Below, one piece after another: positions 16,083 through 25,103 of a stretch of DNA of 33,416 nucleotides. The stretch lies in the NCBI GenBank assembly GCA_002457245.1, contig NTJY01000009.1, positions 1 through 33,416 on the forward strand, written 5' to 3'. Made by a program: the position numbers and the translations under genes. How positions within the stretch are numbered: position 1 is the stretch's first letter; the number at the start of each line of letters is the position of its first letter. Origin of the DNA: SAR92 bacterium MED-G29 (GTDB taxonomy: Bacteria > Pseudomonadota > Gammaproteobacteria > Pseudomonadales > Porticoccaceae). The notes beneath the pieces are model-generated. The model made no database searches. It was not told where the DNA came from and saw nothing but the letters and a program-made list of their open reading frames with translations.

Positions 16083-18221
16083 TTACAATTTAATAAGATC
16101 TAGGACCGCTGATGCGGCCTCTGGGATATTAGTCCCGGGACCAAAGATCGCAGACACTCCCTGCTTTGTCAGCTCCGCGTAATCTTTAGGAGGAATCACT
16201 CCCCCACAGATCACCAAAATTTCGCTCGCATCCTGTCTTTTTAATGATTCGATCATTTGCGGCACTAACGTTTTGTGTCCAGCAGCTTGGGATGACACAC
16301 CTACTACGTGAACATCATTTTCGATCGCCTGACGAGCTGCCTCATCAGGTGTTTGAAACATAGGCCCTATATCTACATCAAATCCTAAATCTGCAAATGC
16401 TGTTGCGATAACTCTCGCGCCACGATCATGACCATCTTGTCCCATCTTGACCACTAACATTCTCGGGCGACGACCATGCTGCTCAGCAAAATTTTCTACT
16501 TTCCGTTTGATCTTCATAAATTCCTCGTCGTCTTCATAGACTGCACCATAAACCCCACTCATCGATCGGGTTTGTGCTCTATGACGCCCCCAAACCGACT
16601 CTAAAGCATCACTAATCTCACCAACAGTCGCTCTTGCTCGAGCTGCATTAACAGCTAACTCAAGTAGATTGCCTTCACCACTTTTGGCGGCCTGAGTAAG
16701 TGCATCCAACGAATTTTGATAAGCATTAGGATCTCGAGATTCACGAATATCGTCAAGTCTTTGGATCTGCGATATTCGAACCGCAGTGTTATCAATATCT
16801 AATACATCAACTTCTGGCTCCTCAGATAACTGATATTTGTTAACTCCAATAATAACTTCATCGCCCCGATCTACTGCCGCCTGCCGCAAGGCTGCTGCCT
16901 CTTCAATGCGCAATTTTGGCATTCCCGATTCCACAGCTTTAGTCATGCCACCCATGTCTTCCACTTCATTAATCAACACCATCGCAGCGTCAATTAGCTC
17001 ACTAGTCAGACTTTCGACATAGTAAGAACCAGCCAAAGGGTCAATGACATTGGTAATACCTGTTTCTTCCTTAATAACCAATTGAGTATTTCGCGCAATT
17101 CCAGCGGCAAATTCTGTGGGCAAACCCAAAGCCTCATCAAAAGAATTTGTATGGAGTGATTGAGTGCCACCAAGGACCGCCGACATCGCCTCAATGGTAG
17201 TCCTCATAATATTGTTGTAGGGGTCTTTACTGGTAAGGCTGACACCAGATGTTTGGCAGTGAGTCCGCAACATGAGAGAGCGCTGATCTTTAGGTGAGAA
17301 TTTTTCTTCTATCAGCGTGGCCCAAAGAATTCTTGCAGCACGCAATTTGGCAACTTCCATAAAAAAGTTCATGCCGATGGCAAAGAAAAAAGACAGCCGT
17401 GGTGCAAACTTATCAACATTCATCCCACTATTTATAGCTGTGCGCACATACTCGATACCATCGGCAATGGTGTAAGCCAACTCCTGAACATTGGTCGCTC
17501 CGGCCTCTTGCATATGATATCCGGAGATGGAAATAGAATTAAATTTAGGCATCCTATTAGAGGTATAACTAATAATATCAGAGACAATTCTCATAGATGG
17601 CGCAGGAGGGTAGATATAGGTATTACGGACCATAAATTCTTTTAGAATATCGTTTTGCAAAGTTCCGGATAATTGCTCTGGAGCAACTCCGTGCTCTTCT
17701 GCCGCCACGATAAAGCTCGCCATTACAGGTAAAACGGCTCCATTCATTGTCATAGAGACAGAAACCTTATCCAAAGGAATACTATCAAAAAGAATCTTCA
17801 TATCCTCCACAGAATCAATCGCCACACCCGCTTTTCCAACGTCCCCTTCAACTCGCTCATGATCCGAGTCATAACCACGGTGTGTTGCCAAATCAAATGC
17901 TACTGATAAACCCTGCTGGCCTGCAGCTAAATTTTTTCGATAAAAAGCGTTAGATTCTTCAGCTGTTGAAAACCCCGCATACTGTCTTACCGTCCAAGGT
18001 CGCCCAGCATACATGGTAGCTTTAGGCCCTCGCTTGAATGGTGCAAAGCCTGGCAGATTGTTCATGTGTGACAAATCTGCAGTATCCTCAGCGGTATAGA
18101 GTGCCTTTACTGCAATACCTTCAGGAGTATCCCAAGTTAAATCATCAACAGATCGCCCCTTGGTCTCTTTTTCAACTAGCTTTTCCCAATCTTTAATTTC
18201 TTGACCATTCTTGTAGGCCAT
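16083..18221 (-). CDS. scpA: methylmalonyl-CoA mutase, single-chain type
   Basis: Adenosylcobalamin enzyme that isomerises (R)-methylmalonyl-CoA to succinyl-CoA. The N-terminal TIM-barrel substrate domain ([39 protein letters not shown]) is joined to a C-terminal B12-binding domain, in which [12 protein letters not shown] carries the cobalt-coordinating His (about residue 598). At 712 aa it matches the homodimeric Sbm/ScpA type. The ATG at 18221 is preferred: the purine-rich AAAGGTGG lies upstream, and the in-frame GTG at 18233 overlaps that site. First gene of the operon; no methylmalonyl-CoA epimerase is present in the window. Confidence 0.96.
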   Translation of the reverse strand: MAYKNGQEIKDWEKLVEKETKGRSVDDLTWDTPEGIAVKALYTAEDTADLSHMNNLPGFAPFKRGPKATMYAGRPWTVRQYAGFSTAEESNAFYRKNLAAGQQGLSVAFDLATHRGYDSDHERVEGDVGKAGVAIDSVEDMKILFDSIPLDKVSVSMTMNGAVLPVMASFIVAAEEHGVAPEQLSGTLQNDILKEFMVRNTYIYPPAPSMRIVSDIISYTSNRMPKFNSISISGYHMQEAGATNVQELAYTIADGIEYVRTAINSGMNVDKFAPRLSFFFAIGMNFFMEVAKLRAARILWATLIEEKFSPKDQRSLMLRTHCQTSGVSLTSKDPYNNIMRTTIEAMSAVLGGTQSLHTNSFDEALGLPTEFAAGIARNTQLVIKEETGITNVIDPLAGSYYVESLTSELIDAAMVLINEVEDMGGMTKAVESGMPKLRIEEAAALRQAAVDRGDEVIIGVNKYQLSEEPEVDVLDIDNTAVRISQIQRLDDIRESRDPNAYQNSLDALTQAAKSGEGNLLELAVNAARARATVGEISDALESVWGRHRAQTRSMSGVYGAVYEDDEEFMKIKRKVENFAEQHGRRPRMLVVKMGQDGHDRGARVIATAFADLGFDVDIGPMFQTPDEAARQAIENDVHVVGVSSQAAGHKTLVPQMIESLKRQDASEILVICGGVIPPKDYAELTKQGVSAIFGPGTNIPEAASAVLDLIKL

Positions 18222-18302
18222 TTTTATATCCACCTTTTAAAACGCTGTGTACTGATCTTTGAAATCAATTTTTAGAAATCGCACTATGCCGGACACCGCT
18301 TT

Positions 18303-18401
18303 ATAATAGTAGGTCTATTAACAACACATAAACTCACATTTATTGCCAGTAATATTGAGTTTTGTTCCCATAATATGCTATAAATTAACAATAAACTCAC
18401 A
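18303..18401. promoter_or_regulatory. candidate AraC-type operator repeats between the regulator and the propionyl-CoA operon
   Basis: The 11-mer ATAAACTCACA occurs at 18328-18338 and at 18391-18401, exactly 63 bp apart (six helical turns). An inverted copy of the core (TGAGTTT) is at 18356-18362, and a looser CGAGTTT is at 18414-18420. For the minus-strand operon a -10 like TATTAT lies at 18303-18308, so the first repeat would overlap the -35, as expected for AraC-type activation. Binding by the adjacent regulator is inferred. Confidence 0.5.
18355..18384 (+). promoter_or_regulatory. candidate promoter of the AraC-type regulator
   Basis: TTGAGT (18355-18360) and TATAAA (18379-18384) are spaced by 18 bp, and the -10 is extended (TGC before TATAAA). 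The -35 lies in the inverted operator core, and a direct repeat falls just after the start site, so autoregulation is plausible. Confidence 0.45.
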
Positions 18402-18434
18402 ATTAATCTTAATCGAGTTTGAAAAAAATTTATC

Positions 18435-19439
18435 ATGGCTACAATCTGTCAGCATCACGTGATTGCCTGTCTACATGGAATACGTCAGCGTAATCTACCT
18501 CAGCGACCCATCTTGGAGCACGCAGGTATCAACCCAACACGCCTAAATAAACCAGACCAGCGGGAGCATACAGATCAAGTCGCCCGTTTGTTTAAGGGTG
18601 TCCAAGAGGCTTTAGATGATGAATTTATGGGATTTACTGAGAACCCTTGTAAGGTCGGTCTTTTTGCGACCATGAGTGAGCTCGTCAGCCGTTGCGCAAC
18701 GCTTGGCGAGCTTTTCAACAAAGCTGTCGACTTCTACAATCTTATTAGCAGCGACATACCCATGACAATTAATGTCGAAAATGGTTTAGCGATATTTGAA
18801 TTCACGATGGCAAATCCTAAACATGATCCTGAACATTTTATGGCTGAATTCTGGCTAGTTATTTGGCATCGATTCCCCAGTTGGTATATCGGTGAACCCA
18901 TTAGACTAAAAGAAACTCACTTCGCCTTTTCGATTCCAGAACATAAATCAGAACTGCAAATCATGTTTCCCTCTACGTTGAGCTTTGACCGATTATCTAA
19001 TCGACTTATTTTTGATGCTCATTATCTTGATAAGGTTCTTATTAGATCAGATCAAGAACTAAACCAATACCTTGAGAATGCCCCTGCCGATGTGATGACT
19101 ATTCCCGGATCGGAGACGATTCTTGAGGCACAAATAGAACGAATTATTAGACAGCAAGCCTCCAATCAATTGACCTTCCCAACAATACATGAGTTAGCTG
19201 GTGAGCTTGGTATGAGCTCGCAAACTCTGCATCGAAGACTCAAGGATAGCGCTACCAGCTATCAGAAGATTAAAGATAACCTTCGCAGAAATCTCGCTAT
19301 TACAAAGTTAGTTCATGAAAAATTATCTGTAGAGCAGGTATCAGAGGCCGTGGGATTTAGAGAGTCTCGGTCACTCACCCGAGCTTTTAAGCACTGGACT
19401 GGACTTACCCCGCGTGAATATTGTAAGCAAAACTCATGA
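18435..19439 (+). CDS. AraC family transcriptional regulator (334 aa)
   Basis: DNA-binding regulator with an N-terminal Arabinose_bd-type ligand domain (about 20-205) and a C-terminal double helix-turn-helix (about 235-333). The first recognition region is ELAGELGMSSQTLHRRL; the second is VSEAVGFRESRSLTRAFKHW, followed by the family-typical GLTPREYC. It is transcribed away from the propionyl-CoA operon across 213 bp that contain the repeated ATAAACTCACA motifs. The likely role is control of that operon in response to a pathway acyl metabolite; this is inference from position. The ATG has no strong Shine-Dalgarno sequence, which suggests low expression. Confidence 0.88.
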   Translation: MATICQHHVIACLHGIRQRNLPQRPILEHAGINPTRLNKPDQREHTDQVARLFKGVQEALDDEFMGFTENPCKVGLFATMSELVSRCATLGELFNKAVDFYNLISSDIPMTINVENGLAIFEFTMANPKHDPEHFMAEFWLVIWHRFPSWYIGEPIRLKETHFAFSIPEHKSELQIMFPSTLSFDRLSNRLIFDAHYLDKVLIRSDQELNQYLENAPADVMTIPGSETILEAQIERIIRQQASNQLTFPTIHELAGELGMSSQTLHRRLKDSATSYQKIKDNLRRNLAITKLVHEKLSVEQVSEAVGFRESRSLTRAFKHWTGLTPREYCKQNS

Positions 19440-19446
19440 CCTTAAT

Positions 19447-19480
19447 CTCGAAACCAAGTACTCTGTACTAATTAATCGAG
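19447..19480 (+). repeat. nested inverted repeats before selD
   Basis: An inner pair AGTAC/GTACT (19457-19461 and 19465-19469, loop TCT) lies inside an outer pair CTCGA/TCGAG (19447-19451 and 19476-19480). This fills most of the 54-bp gap between the regulator gene and selD. It might be an operator or a leader structure; no T tract follows, so a terminator is unlikely. Confidence 0.35.
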
Positions 19481-19493
19481 CGACGAAGTAACT

Positions 19494-20540
19494 ATGATCA
19501 GTGAGATAAGACTTACCCAATTTAGTCATGGCGCTGGCTGTGGCTGTAAAATTGCTCCCAGTGTCCTGGAAAAATTTTTAAAAACGGACTTTATAGCCCC
19601 AAATGATGCCAATCTCCTCGTAGGAAACAGTACAAAAGATGATGCTGCCGTCTACGACCTTGATGATGGCAGTGGGATTATTAGCACTACCGATTTCTTT
19701 ATGCCTATTGTAGATGATCCTTTTGAGTTTGGTCGTATCGCTGCGGCCAATGCTATTAGTGATATCTATGCCATGGGAGGCATCCCAATGATGGCAATTG
19801 CTATTCTTGGATGGCCCGTGGACATTTTAGGCGCCGACATAGCTCAAAAAGTTTTAGATGGTGGTCGTTATGCATGTAAAGATGCAGGTATTCATCTCGC
19901 AGGTGGGCACTCCATTGACACTCAAGAGCCTATTTTTGGTTTAGCTGTCACGGGTAGAGTAAAGTTAGATAATCTCAAACAAAACAGTACGGCAAAATCT
20001 GGTGATAGTTTATTTTTAACCAAACCGATCGGGGTAGGAATTCTCACAACAGCCGAGAAACAGGGAAAGCTTGAGTCCCACCATACACGGTTAGCTGTTG
20101 AAACCATGATGCAACTAAACTCAGTAGGCGCAGTCCTTGGAAAGCTCCCTGGTGTCAGCGCAATGACTGATGTGACAGGCTTTGGTTTACTGGGCCATCT
20201 TCTAGAAATATGTCAAGGTAGTCATCTTAGCGCTGTCTTGGATCTCCCTTCGATTCCTGTATTAGATAAATCTATTGGCAACTATATCGAAGCTGGATGT
20301 GTTCCTGGGGGAAGCAAGCGTAATTGGAAGAGTATTGAAACTCATGTGAGTAATATTAATTCCCATGATCAAGCTCTACTTTGTGATCCTCAGACTAGCG
20401 GCGGTCTGCTAATTGCAGCGAATCCTAATTCAGTGGATGAGGTTGCATCGATACTCAAAAAAGCAAATTGCTGTTACCAACCAATCGGCAAACTGGTTGA
20501 TAACAGTGCAAGTAGTGCGACAATTGAGGTGTCTTTTTGA
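19494..20540 (+). CDS. selD: selenide, water dikinase (selenophosphate synthetase)
   Basis: Makes selenophosphate, the selenium donor, from selenide and ATP. The N-terminal GAGCGCK motif has the essential Cys16 and Lys19, equivalent to E. coli Cys17 and Lys20; the protein uses Cys, not Sec. Further signatures are [41 protein letters not shown] and DPQTSGGLL. At 348 aa it has the normal length. The stop overlaps the selU start by four bases (TTGA), so the two are translationally coupled. This pairing points to selenium use in tRNA modification; selA/selB are not in the window, so selenoprotein synthesis cannot be judged. Confidence 0.97.
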   Translation: MISEIRLTQFSHGAGCGCKIAPSVLEKFLKTDFIAPNDANLLVGNSTKDDAAVYDLDDGSGIISTTDFFMPIVDDPFEFGRIAAANAISDIYAMGGIPMMAIAILGWPVDILGADIAQKVLDGGRYACKDAGIHLAGGHSIDTQEPIFGLAVTGRVKLDNLKQNSTAKSGDSLFLTKPIGVGILTTAEKQGKLESHHTRLAVETMMQLNSVGAVLGKLPGVSAMTDVTGFGLLGHLLEICQGSHLSAVLDLPSIPVLDKSIGNYIEAGCVPGGSKRNWKSIETHVSNINSHDQALLCDPQTSGGLLIAANPNSVDEVASILKKANCCYQPIGKLVDNSASSATIEVSF

Positions 20541-21637
20541 CCCAATCGCAACTTCCTTTAATTAACGATTACTTTGATCTTTTAACGAATAAGATCCCAA
20601 TGATTGATGTGAGGGCGCCAGTAGAATTTCAATCTGGAGCTTTGCCACTCTCCGAGAATCTGATTTTGATGTCAGATGATGAACGCCAACAAGTTGGAAT
20701 TTGCTACAAAGAACAAGGAAGCCAAGCAGCTATTAATTTAGGCCATCACCTAGTTAACGGTGAAAAAAAGCAGAGGCGGATAGATGCTTGGGTAGATTTT
20801 TTAATCTCTAACCCCAACGCTGTCCTTTACTGCGCTCGCGGTGGTTTACGCTCTCAAATAAGTCAACAGTGGCTGGCTGATGCTGGTGTAATTTGTCCCA
20901 GAATCGAGGGTGGCTACAAGAGTTTGCGAAGATTTTTAATCAACCAAACTGCCAATCTGAGTAGCAGTGAAAAATTTGTCTTATTATCGGGTATGACTGG
21001 CACTGGTAAAACTGACATCATCAAGAGTCTATCGAGAAGCATCGACTTGGAAGGCGCTGCTAATCATAAAGGATCAAGCTTTGGTCGTCCGCTAGATCAG
21101 CAGCCTTCACAGGTAGATTTTGAGAATAAGATCGTTTTAGATCTGATGGCTGTGAAACAAAAATATCCGCAACGCAGTATTACTTTAGAGGATGAGAGTC
21201 GAAATATTGGCAGCCGTCATCTTCCTATACCGCTGACTGACGCAATGAATAGAAGTCCTATGGTAGTTATTGAACTGTCCTTTGATGAGCGTATCGAAAA
21301 GCTTTTTCAGGAATATGTAATAGATCGGTATCAAAAAACTCTTGCCTACGAAGAGGAAAATGCCGACGGCATCTTCGCTGATTATCTGACTGCGAGTCTA
21401 CTGCGCCTAAAAAAACGGTTAGGAGATCAGCGAACAACCCATATACTAAAACTGATGAAGAAAGCCTTGCAGATTCAGCATGAAGACAACTTCAATCATC
21501 ACCGGGAGTGGCTAATAGCAATCACTAAGGATTACTATGATCCAATGTATCTTTATCAGCTAAAGAAGCGAGAACAAAAGATTGTTTTTAAAGGAAATCA
21601 TCAAAGTATTAAGGAATGGTTAAGTGAACTATCCTAA
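20537..21637 (+). CDS. selU: tRNA 2-selenouridine synthase (MnmH/YbbB)
   Basis: Replaces sulfur of (mnm5)2-thiouridine at the wobble position of tRNA with selenium, using selenophosphate. A rhodanese domain (about 10-135) carries the catalytic Cys99 in [11 protein letters not shown]-loop domain follows, with GMTGTGKT at 152-159 and downstream LEDESRNIG. At 366 aa it is typical. The start is a TTG at 20537 inside the end of selD (TTGA overlap); no better ATG fits the N-terminus of the rhodanese domain. The end overlaps the next gene's GTG start by 14 bp. Confidence 0.95.
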   Translation: MTQSQLPLINDYFDLLTNKIPMIDVRAPVEFQSGALPLSENLILMSDDERQQVGICYKEQGSQAAINLGHHLVNGEKKQRRIDAWVDFLISNPNAVLYCARGGLRSQISQQWLADAGVICPRIEGGYKSLRRFLINQTANLSSSEKFVLLSGMTGTGKTDIIKSLSRSIDLEGAANHKGSSFGRPLDQQPSQVDFENKIVLDLMAVKQKYPQRSITLEDESRNIGSRHLPIPLTDAMNRSPMVVIELSFDERIEKLFQEYVIDRYQKTLAYEEENADGIFADYLTASLLRLKKRLGDQRTTHILKLMKKALQIQHEDNFNHHREWLIAITKDYYDPMYLYQLKKREQKIVFKGNHQSIKEWLSELS

Positions 21638-22535
21638 AAATGTAAAAATTGTAGAAGTGGGTCCTCGAGATGGTCTACAAAATGAAAAAATTACCGTTGA
21701 CCTGCCCACCAAAATAAAGCTGATTCACCAATTGTCAGAAACCGGGCTTTTAAATATTGAAGCTGGGAGTTTCGTAAGTCCAAAATGGGTGCCGCAAATG
21801 GCCAATAGTGATGATCTATTCCAAGAGATCAATCAAAATATTTCTCCAGCATTTCCTCAAATTCAGTTCAGCGCACTAACTCCCAATGAGAAGGGTTTTG
21901 ACAGAGCTATAGAATGTGGCGTGAAGGAAGTGGCCATTTTTGCCGCCGCCACCGAACAATTTAGCCAAAAAAACATCAACTGCTCCATTTCTGAGAGCTT
22001 GGAGCGCTTTGCGCCGTTGGCCGAAAAGGCGCAAAGCGCAAATGTTCGCATTCGCGGCTATGTTTCGTGTGTATTGGGCTGTCCCTATCAAGGATCTGTG
22101 GGTACTGATGAGGTGCTAGATGTAACAAAATCTCTCTTAGATTTGGGTTGTTATGAAGTCTCCCTGGGAGATACCATTGGCATTGGTACGCCAGGTAGTA
22201 CAAAAGACCTCTTAAGCGCTCTGCTACCAGTAATTCCTGCAGAGCAAATAGCTCTGCACATGCATGATACATATGGGCAGGCCCTAGCAAATATCCTCAT
22301 CGGATTGCAGATGGGCATCTCTGTAATCGATAGTGCTGTGGCTGGCCTTGGCGGTTGTCCCTATGCGAAGGGTGCATCGGGTAACGTTTCCACCGAAGAT
22401 GTTGTATATCTGCTTAATGGCCTAGATATTAATCATGGGTTACAGCTAGATAAGCTCATAGAGACTGGGAACGGAATTTGTGCTGCTCTTGGCCGAAGCA
22501 ATGGTTCAAAAGTAGCTAGGGCAATGCAGCCATAA
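21624..22535 (+). CDS. mvaB: hydroxymethylglutaryl-CoA lyase
   Basis: Cleaves HMG-CoA to acetyl-CoA and acetoacetate, the last step of leucine degradation. The TIM-barrel HMGL-like signatures are [11 protein letters not shown] (11-21, with the catalytic Arg15 and metal-binding Asp16), HMHDTYGQ (metal-binding His pair) and [14 protein letters not shown] with the active-site Cys. At 303 aa it is a normal length. The GTG start at 21624 is supported by AAGGA 8 nt upstream and lies within the end of selU. The rest of the leucine pathway (isovaleryl-CoA dehydrogenase, methylcrotonyl-CoA carboxylase) is not in the window. A perfect 12-bp inverted repeat lies within the gene. Confidence 0.95.
   Translation: MNYPKNVKIVEVGPRDGLQNEKITVDLPTKIKLIHQLSETGLLNIEAGSFVSPKWVPQMANSDDLFQEINQNISPAFPQIQFSALTPNEKGFDRAIECGVKEVAIFAAATEQFSQKNINCSISESLERFAPLAEKAQSANVRIRGYVSCVLGCPYQGSVGTDEVLDVTKSLLDLGCYEVSLGDTIGIGTPGSTKDLLSALLPVIPAEQIALHMHDTYGQALANILIGLQMGISVIDSAVAGLGGCPYAKGASGNVSTEDVVYLLNGLDINHGLQLDKLIETGNGICAALGRSNGSKVARAMQP
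22004..22039 (+). repeat. perfect 12-bp GC-rich inverted repeat inside mvaB
   Basis: GCGCTTTGCGCC (22004-22015) and GGCGCAAAGCGC (22028-22039) are exact reverse complements separated by 12 nt. The stem is far more GC-rich than its surroundings, and it encodes part of the [13 protein letters not shown] segment. It would form a strong hairpin in the mRNA or a cruciform in DNA. Function unknown. Confidence 0.8.
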
Positions 22536-22553
22536 ATCAGTGCAGGCAAAAAT

Positions 22554-22847
22554 ATTAATAAGATAGATGACTTACGTGATCGCCTAAATCTCGAAACTGG
22601 GAAGATTTCCTGGAGCGAATTAGAGAAGCATTATGCTGCAGGCAATGTTATGGCCGTTTGTAAAGGTGCTGATTTAATAGAGATTGCTATAGCCTTTCAC
22701 CAAGACAAGCGGTCTAAGGTCGAGAGTTGGCTCTCAGACAAAACTTTGTTCGAGATTGATGACCAACTCGCATTGAAGTTGCATGAAACTGATGCCGAGC
22801 ACTGGGCAGTGGTAATTCCTCCTTTCGTACTAATTCAGGCAACTTAA
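22554..22847 (+). CDS. DUF2288 family protein with a probable non-canonical start (97 aa)
   Basis: Small soluble protein of unknown function. The family pattern is clear: LRDRLNLETGKISWSELEKH near the N-terminus, GADLIEIAIAFHQD in the middle, and WAVVIPPFVLIQ at the C-terminus. The conserved N-terminal part lies upstream of the first ATG (22650), so the real start must be earlier, yet there is no ATG, GTG or TTG between the mvaB stop and that region. ATT at 22554 has AGG 7 nt upstream and gives a natural N-terminus (NKIDDLRDRLN); ATA at 22563 is a second option. The frame is the same as mvaB, directly after its TAA. It ends 17 bp before the SDR gene and belongs to the same operon. Confidence 0.7.
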   Translation: MNKIDDLRDRLNLETGKISWSELEKHYAAGNVMAVCKGADLIEIAIAFHQDKRSKVESWLSDKTLFEIDDQLALKLHETDAEHWAVVIPPFVLIQAT

Positions 22848-22864
22848 TCAATAATGGTGTAATC

Positions 22865-23638
22865 ATGAATATTAGTAAAAAAATTGCGGTTGTAACTGGT
22901 GGAGCCTCGGGCTTGGGTCTTGCAGCCTCAAAAATGCTAATCAATGCTGGCGCTGCGGTTGTTATATTTGACATGAACGCCAACGCGGGAGAGCAGGCTG
23001 TCGCAGATTTGGGCAGCAAAAGTTCTCATTTTGTACAACTAGATGTTTCTAGTGGCCATGACGTTGAGGTTGCTTTTAAGGGGGTCTTGAAGGATTTTGG
23101 TCAAGTTGACATCTGCGTCAATTGCGCAGGTATTGGCATTGCAGCAAAGACCGTGGATAGAGAGGGTCAGCCTCATGACCTTGATCTATATCGGAAAGTA
23201 ATTGAGGTTAATTTGATTGGTACTTTTAATGTTGCTCGCTGCGCTGCGGCAGCTATGGCAAAGAATGAATCTGATGAAAAAACCGAGCGCGGAGTTATTA
23301 TCAACACAGCGTCTATTGCTGCATTTGATGGACAAATGGGCCAGGTAGCTTACGCTTCAACTAAGGGTGGTATTGTAGGTATGACTCTGCCGATGGCTCG
23401 CGATTTAGCAAAAGAAGGTATTCGTGTGAACACAATAGCGCCTGGGGTAATGGCGACACCCTTGATGTTGGCAGCACCTCAAAACGTGCAAGATGGGATC
23501 GTCGCTAATATTCCATTCCCACAGAGACTTGGGGAGCCCTCCGAGTTCGGACAACTGGTCGGCCATATTGTAGAAAACAGCTATTTAAATGGAGAGACTA
23601 TTCGTTTAGATGGCGGCGTGCGGATGCAACCGCGTTAA
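22865..23638 (+). CDS. SDR dehydrogenase, 3-hydroxy-2-methylbutyryl-CoA / 3-hydroxyacyl-CoA dehydrogenase type
   Basis: NAD-dependent short-chain dehydrogenase (257 aa). The nucleotide-binding TGGASGLG is at 11-18 and the NCAG motif at 86-89; the catalytic residues are Ser150, Tyr163 and Lys167 (YASTK). Along its length it reads very like human HSD17B10: [33 protein letters not shown], and the ending [15 protein letters not shown]. That enzyme oxidises 3-hydroxy-2-methylbutyryl-CoA in isoleucine breakdown. The product would be thiolysed to acetyl-CoA and propionyl-CoA, feeding the carboxylase operon upstream. It is the last gene of the selD-selU-mvaB-DUF2288 run, with the ATG 17 bp after DUF2288. 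The exact substrate is inferred. Confidence 0.88.
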   Translation: MNISKKIAVVTGGASGLGLAASKMLINAGAAVVIFDMNANAGEQAVADLGSKSSHFVQLDVSSGHDVEVAFKGVLKDFGQVDICVNCAGIGIAAKTVDREGQPHDLDLYRKVIEVNLIGTFNVARCAAAAMAKNESDEKTERGVIINTASIAAFDGQMGQVAYASTKGGIVGMTLPMARDLAKEGIRVNTIAPGVMATPLMLAAPQNVQDGIVANIPFPQRLGEPSEFGQLVGHIVENSYLNGETIRLDGGVRMQPR

Positions 23639-23640
23639 GA

Positions 23641-24291
23641 TTAAACTACCCAATTTGTGAAATTCCGGAGAAGTTGTAAGCCATCCTTGGCACTCTTTTC
23701 GGGATGGAACTGAACAGCAAATAAATTTTCATAGCTCATTGCCGCAGCGAATTTAACGCCATAATCACAATAGGCTGCTGTATGCGTATTTCCCTGAGCC
23801 TCCGCATAATAACTATGAACAAAATAGAAACGGCTATATTGCTCGATTCCATTCCACAGCGGATGATCAGCACATTGCTCGACTGCATTCCAACCCATAT
23901 GAGGCACCTTAATTTTATCTCCTAAGGGACCAGTATTATGGTGGTCAAATTGCCGAACTTTACCTGGAACTATTTTTAAACAATCGACCCCGCCACTCTC
24001 CTCGCTATGCTCTAGTAAAGCCTGCATACCAATACAAATAGCCAGCAAGGGCTTGTGATGAATACAATTTTTTAAAATATTTCCAATATCAAGCCTCAGG
24101 ATTTCACTCATGCAGTCACCAATTGCGCCAACGCCCGGGAATACAACGCGATCAGCACTATTGATGACAGTTGGGTCAACAGTTATTGAGATTTTGATAT
24201 TCTCGCCCACATGCTGCAGCGCCTTCGATACTGAGTGGAGATTACCCATTCCGTAATCAATGATAGCAATGTGATTAAGAGGATTACTCAT
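23641..24291 (-). CDS. hisH: imidazole glycerol phosphate synthase, glutamine amidotransferase subunit
   Basis: Releases ammonia from glutamine for HisF in histidine biosynthesis. It has the class I amidotransferase triad: Cys86 in AICIGMQ, and His196 with Glu198 in QFHPEKS. IDYGMGNLHSV at the N-terminus and FVHSYYAE are typical. At 216 aa it has the normal length. It follows hisB by 42 bp and stops 2 bp from the convergent SDR gene, so hisA and hisF, usually next, are elsewhere. Confidence 0.96.
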   Translation of the reverse strand: MSNPLNHIAIIDYGMGNLHSVSKALQHVGENIKISITVDPTVINSADRVVFPGVGAIGDCMSEILRLDIGNILKNCIHHKPLLAICIGMQALLEHSEESGGVDCLKIVPGKVRQFDHHNTGPLGDKIKVPHMGWNAVEQCADHPLWNGIEQYSRFYFVHSYYAEAQGNTHTAAYCDYGVKFAAAMSYENLFAVQFHPEKSAKDGLQLLRNFTNWVV

Positions 24292-24333
24292 ATATTTTCA
24301 TGCTTGATCGTCACCAAGCTATAAGGGGGCACG

Positions 24334-24927
24334 TTATAGGTGGCCCTTTGTTGAAGGCAGAATGCCGGTCATGCGATCATCTGAACTTGCAGCCATCCGA
24401 AGCGCACGCCCAAATGCTTTGAAAATGGTCTCAACTTGATGGTGGGCATTAGCTCCTCGGATATTATCTATGTGCAATGTAACAAAGGCGTGATTAACAA
24501 ATCCTTGGAAAAACTCTTGACTCAAATCGACATCAAAATCACCCACCTGACCTCTAGTGAAATCAGCATGCATAAACAGACCTGGCCGGCCAGAAAAGTC
24601 CAGAACAACACGAGATAAGGACTCATCCAGCGGCACATATGCATGACCATAACGGGTCAATCCCTTTTTATCACCAATTGCTTTTGCAACCGCCATACCT
24701 AAAGTTATACCGAGGTCTTCAACAGTATGATGATCATCGATATGAGTATCACCAGAAGCTTTAATGTCTAGGTCAATCAAACCATGACGAGCAACTTGAT
24801 CAAGCATGTGGTTTAAAAATGGTACTGGAGTATCTAAATTTGACTTGCCTGTCCCATCCAAATTTACCGTAATGGTAATCTGGGATTCGATTGTGTTTCG
24901 AGTAACTGTAGCTTTTCTCTCGGCCAT
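24334..24927 (-). CDS. hisB: imidazoleglycerol-phosphate dehydratase
   Basis: Dehydrates imidazoleglycerol phosphate to imidazole-acetol phosphate in histidine biosynthesis; a manganese enzyme. The two His-rich metal motifs are DDHHTVED and NAHHQVE, with PFLNHMLDQ and [11 protein letters not shown] as further signatures. At 197 aa it is the monofunctional form, without the HisB phosphatase domain found in E. coli. The ATG at 24927 is chosen because GGAG lies 7 nt upstream; a TTG at 24939 would add four residues. First gene of a hisBH unit. Confidence 0.96.
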   Translation of the reverse strand: MAERKATVTRNTIESQITITVNLDGTGKSNLDTPVPFLNHMLDQVARHGLIDLDIKASGDTHIDDHHTVEDLGITLGMAVAKAIGDKKGLTRYGHAYVPLDESLSRVVLDFSGRPGLFMHADFTRGQVGDFDVDLSQEFFQGFVNHAFVTLHIDNIRGANAHHQVETIFKAFGRALRMAASSDDRMTGILPSTKGHL

Positions 24928-24952
24928 GAGATTCTCCAACTTCTTTCACTGC

Positions 24953-24958
24953 ATTATA
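24953..24958 (-). promoter_or_regulatory. candidate -10 element for hisBH
   Basis: A perfect TATAAT on the minus strand lies 25 bp before the hisB ATG, which would give a leader of about 19 nt. No good -35 is seen 17 bp upstream, so the site is tentative. Confidence 0.35.
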
Positions 24959-25103
24959 CCTTAAAAGTAATGCTAGATTTATACCGGATTTCGCTAATTT
25001 ATTTTTAATTAGTTGCGGTCGTAAAGGACAGAATTAGATGAGTGAGGTAACATACTGAGGTATTTTACATATCGTAATTACTAACCGAATTTAAGGGCTA
25101 TTC

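Noticed and set aside
19536..19553. Selenocysteine (TGA) in SelD
   Set aside because: The GAGCGCK motif is encoded with TGT/TGC codons; no in-frame TGA is involved.
22533..22553. Frameshift joining an upstream ATG or GTG to the DUF2288 frame
   Set aside because: The GTG at 22540 and the ATG at 22568 in other frames meet stops within a few codons, so a simple frameshift does not provide a start.
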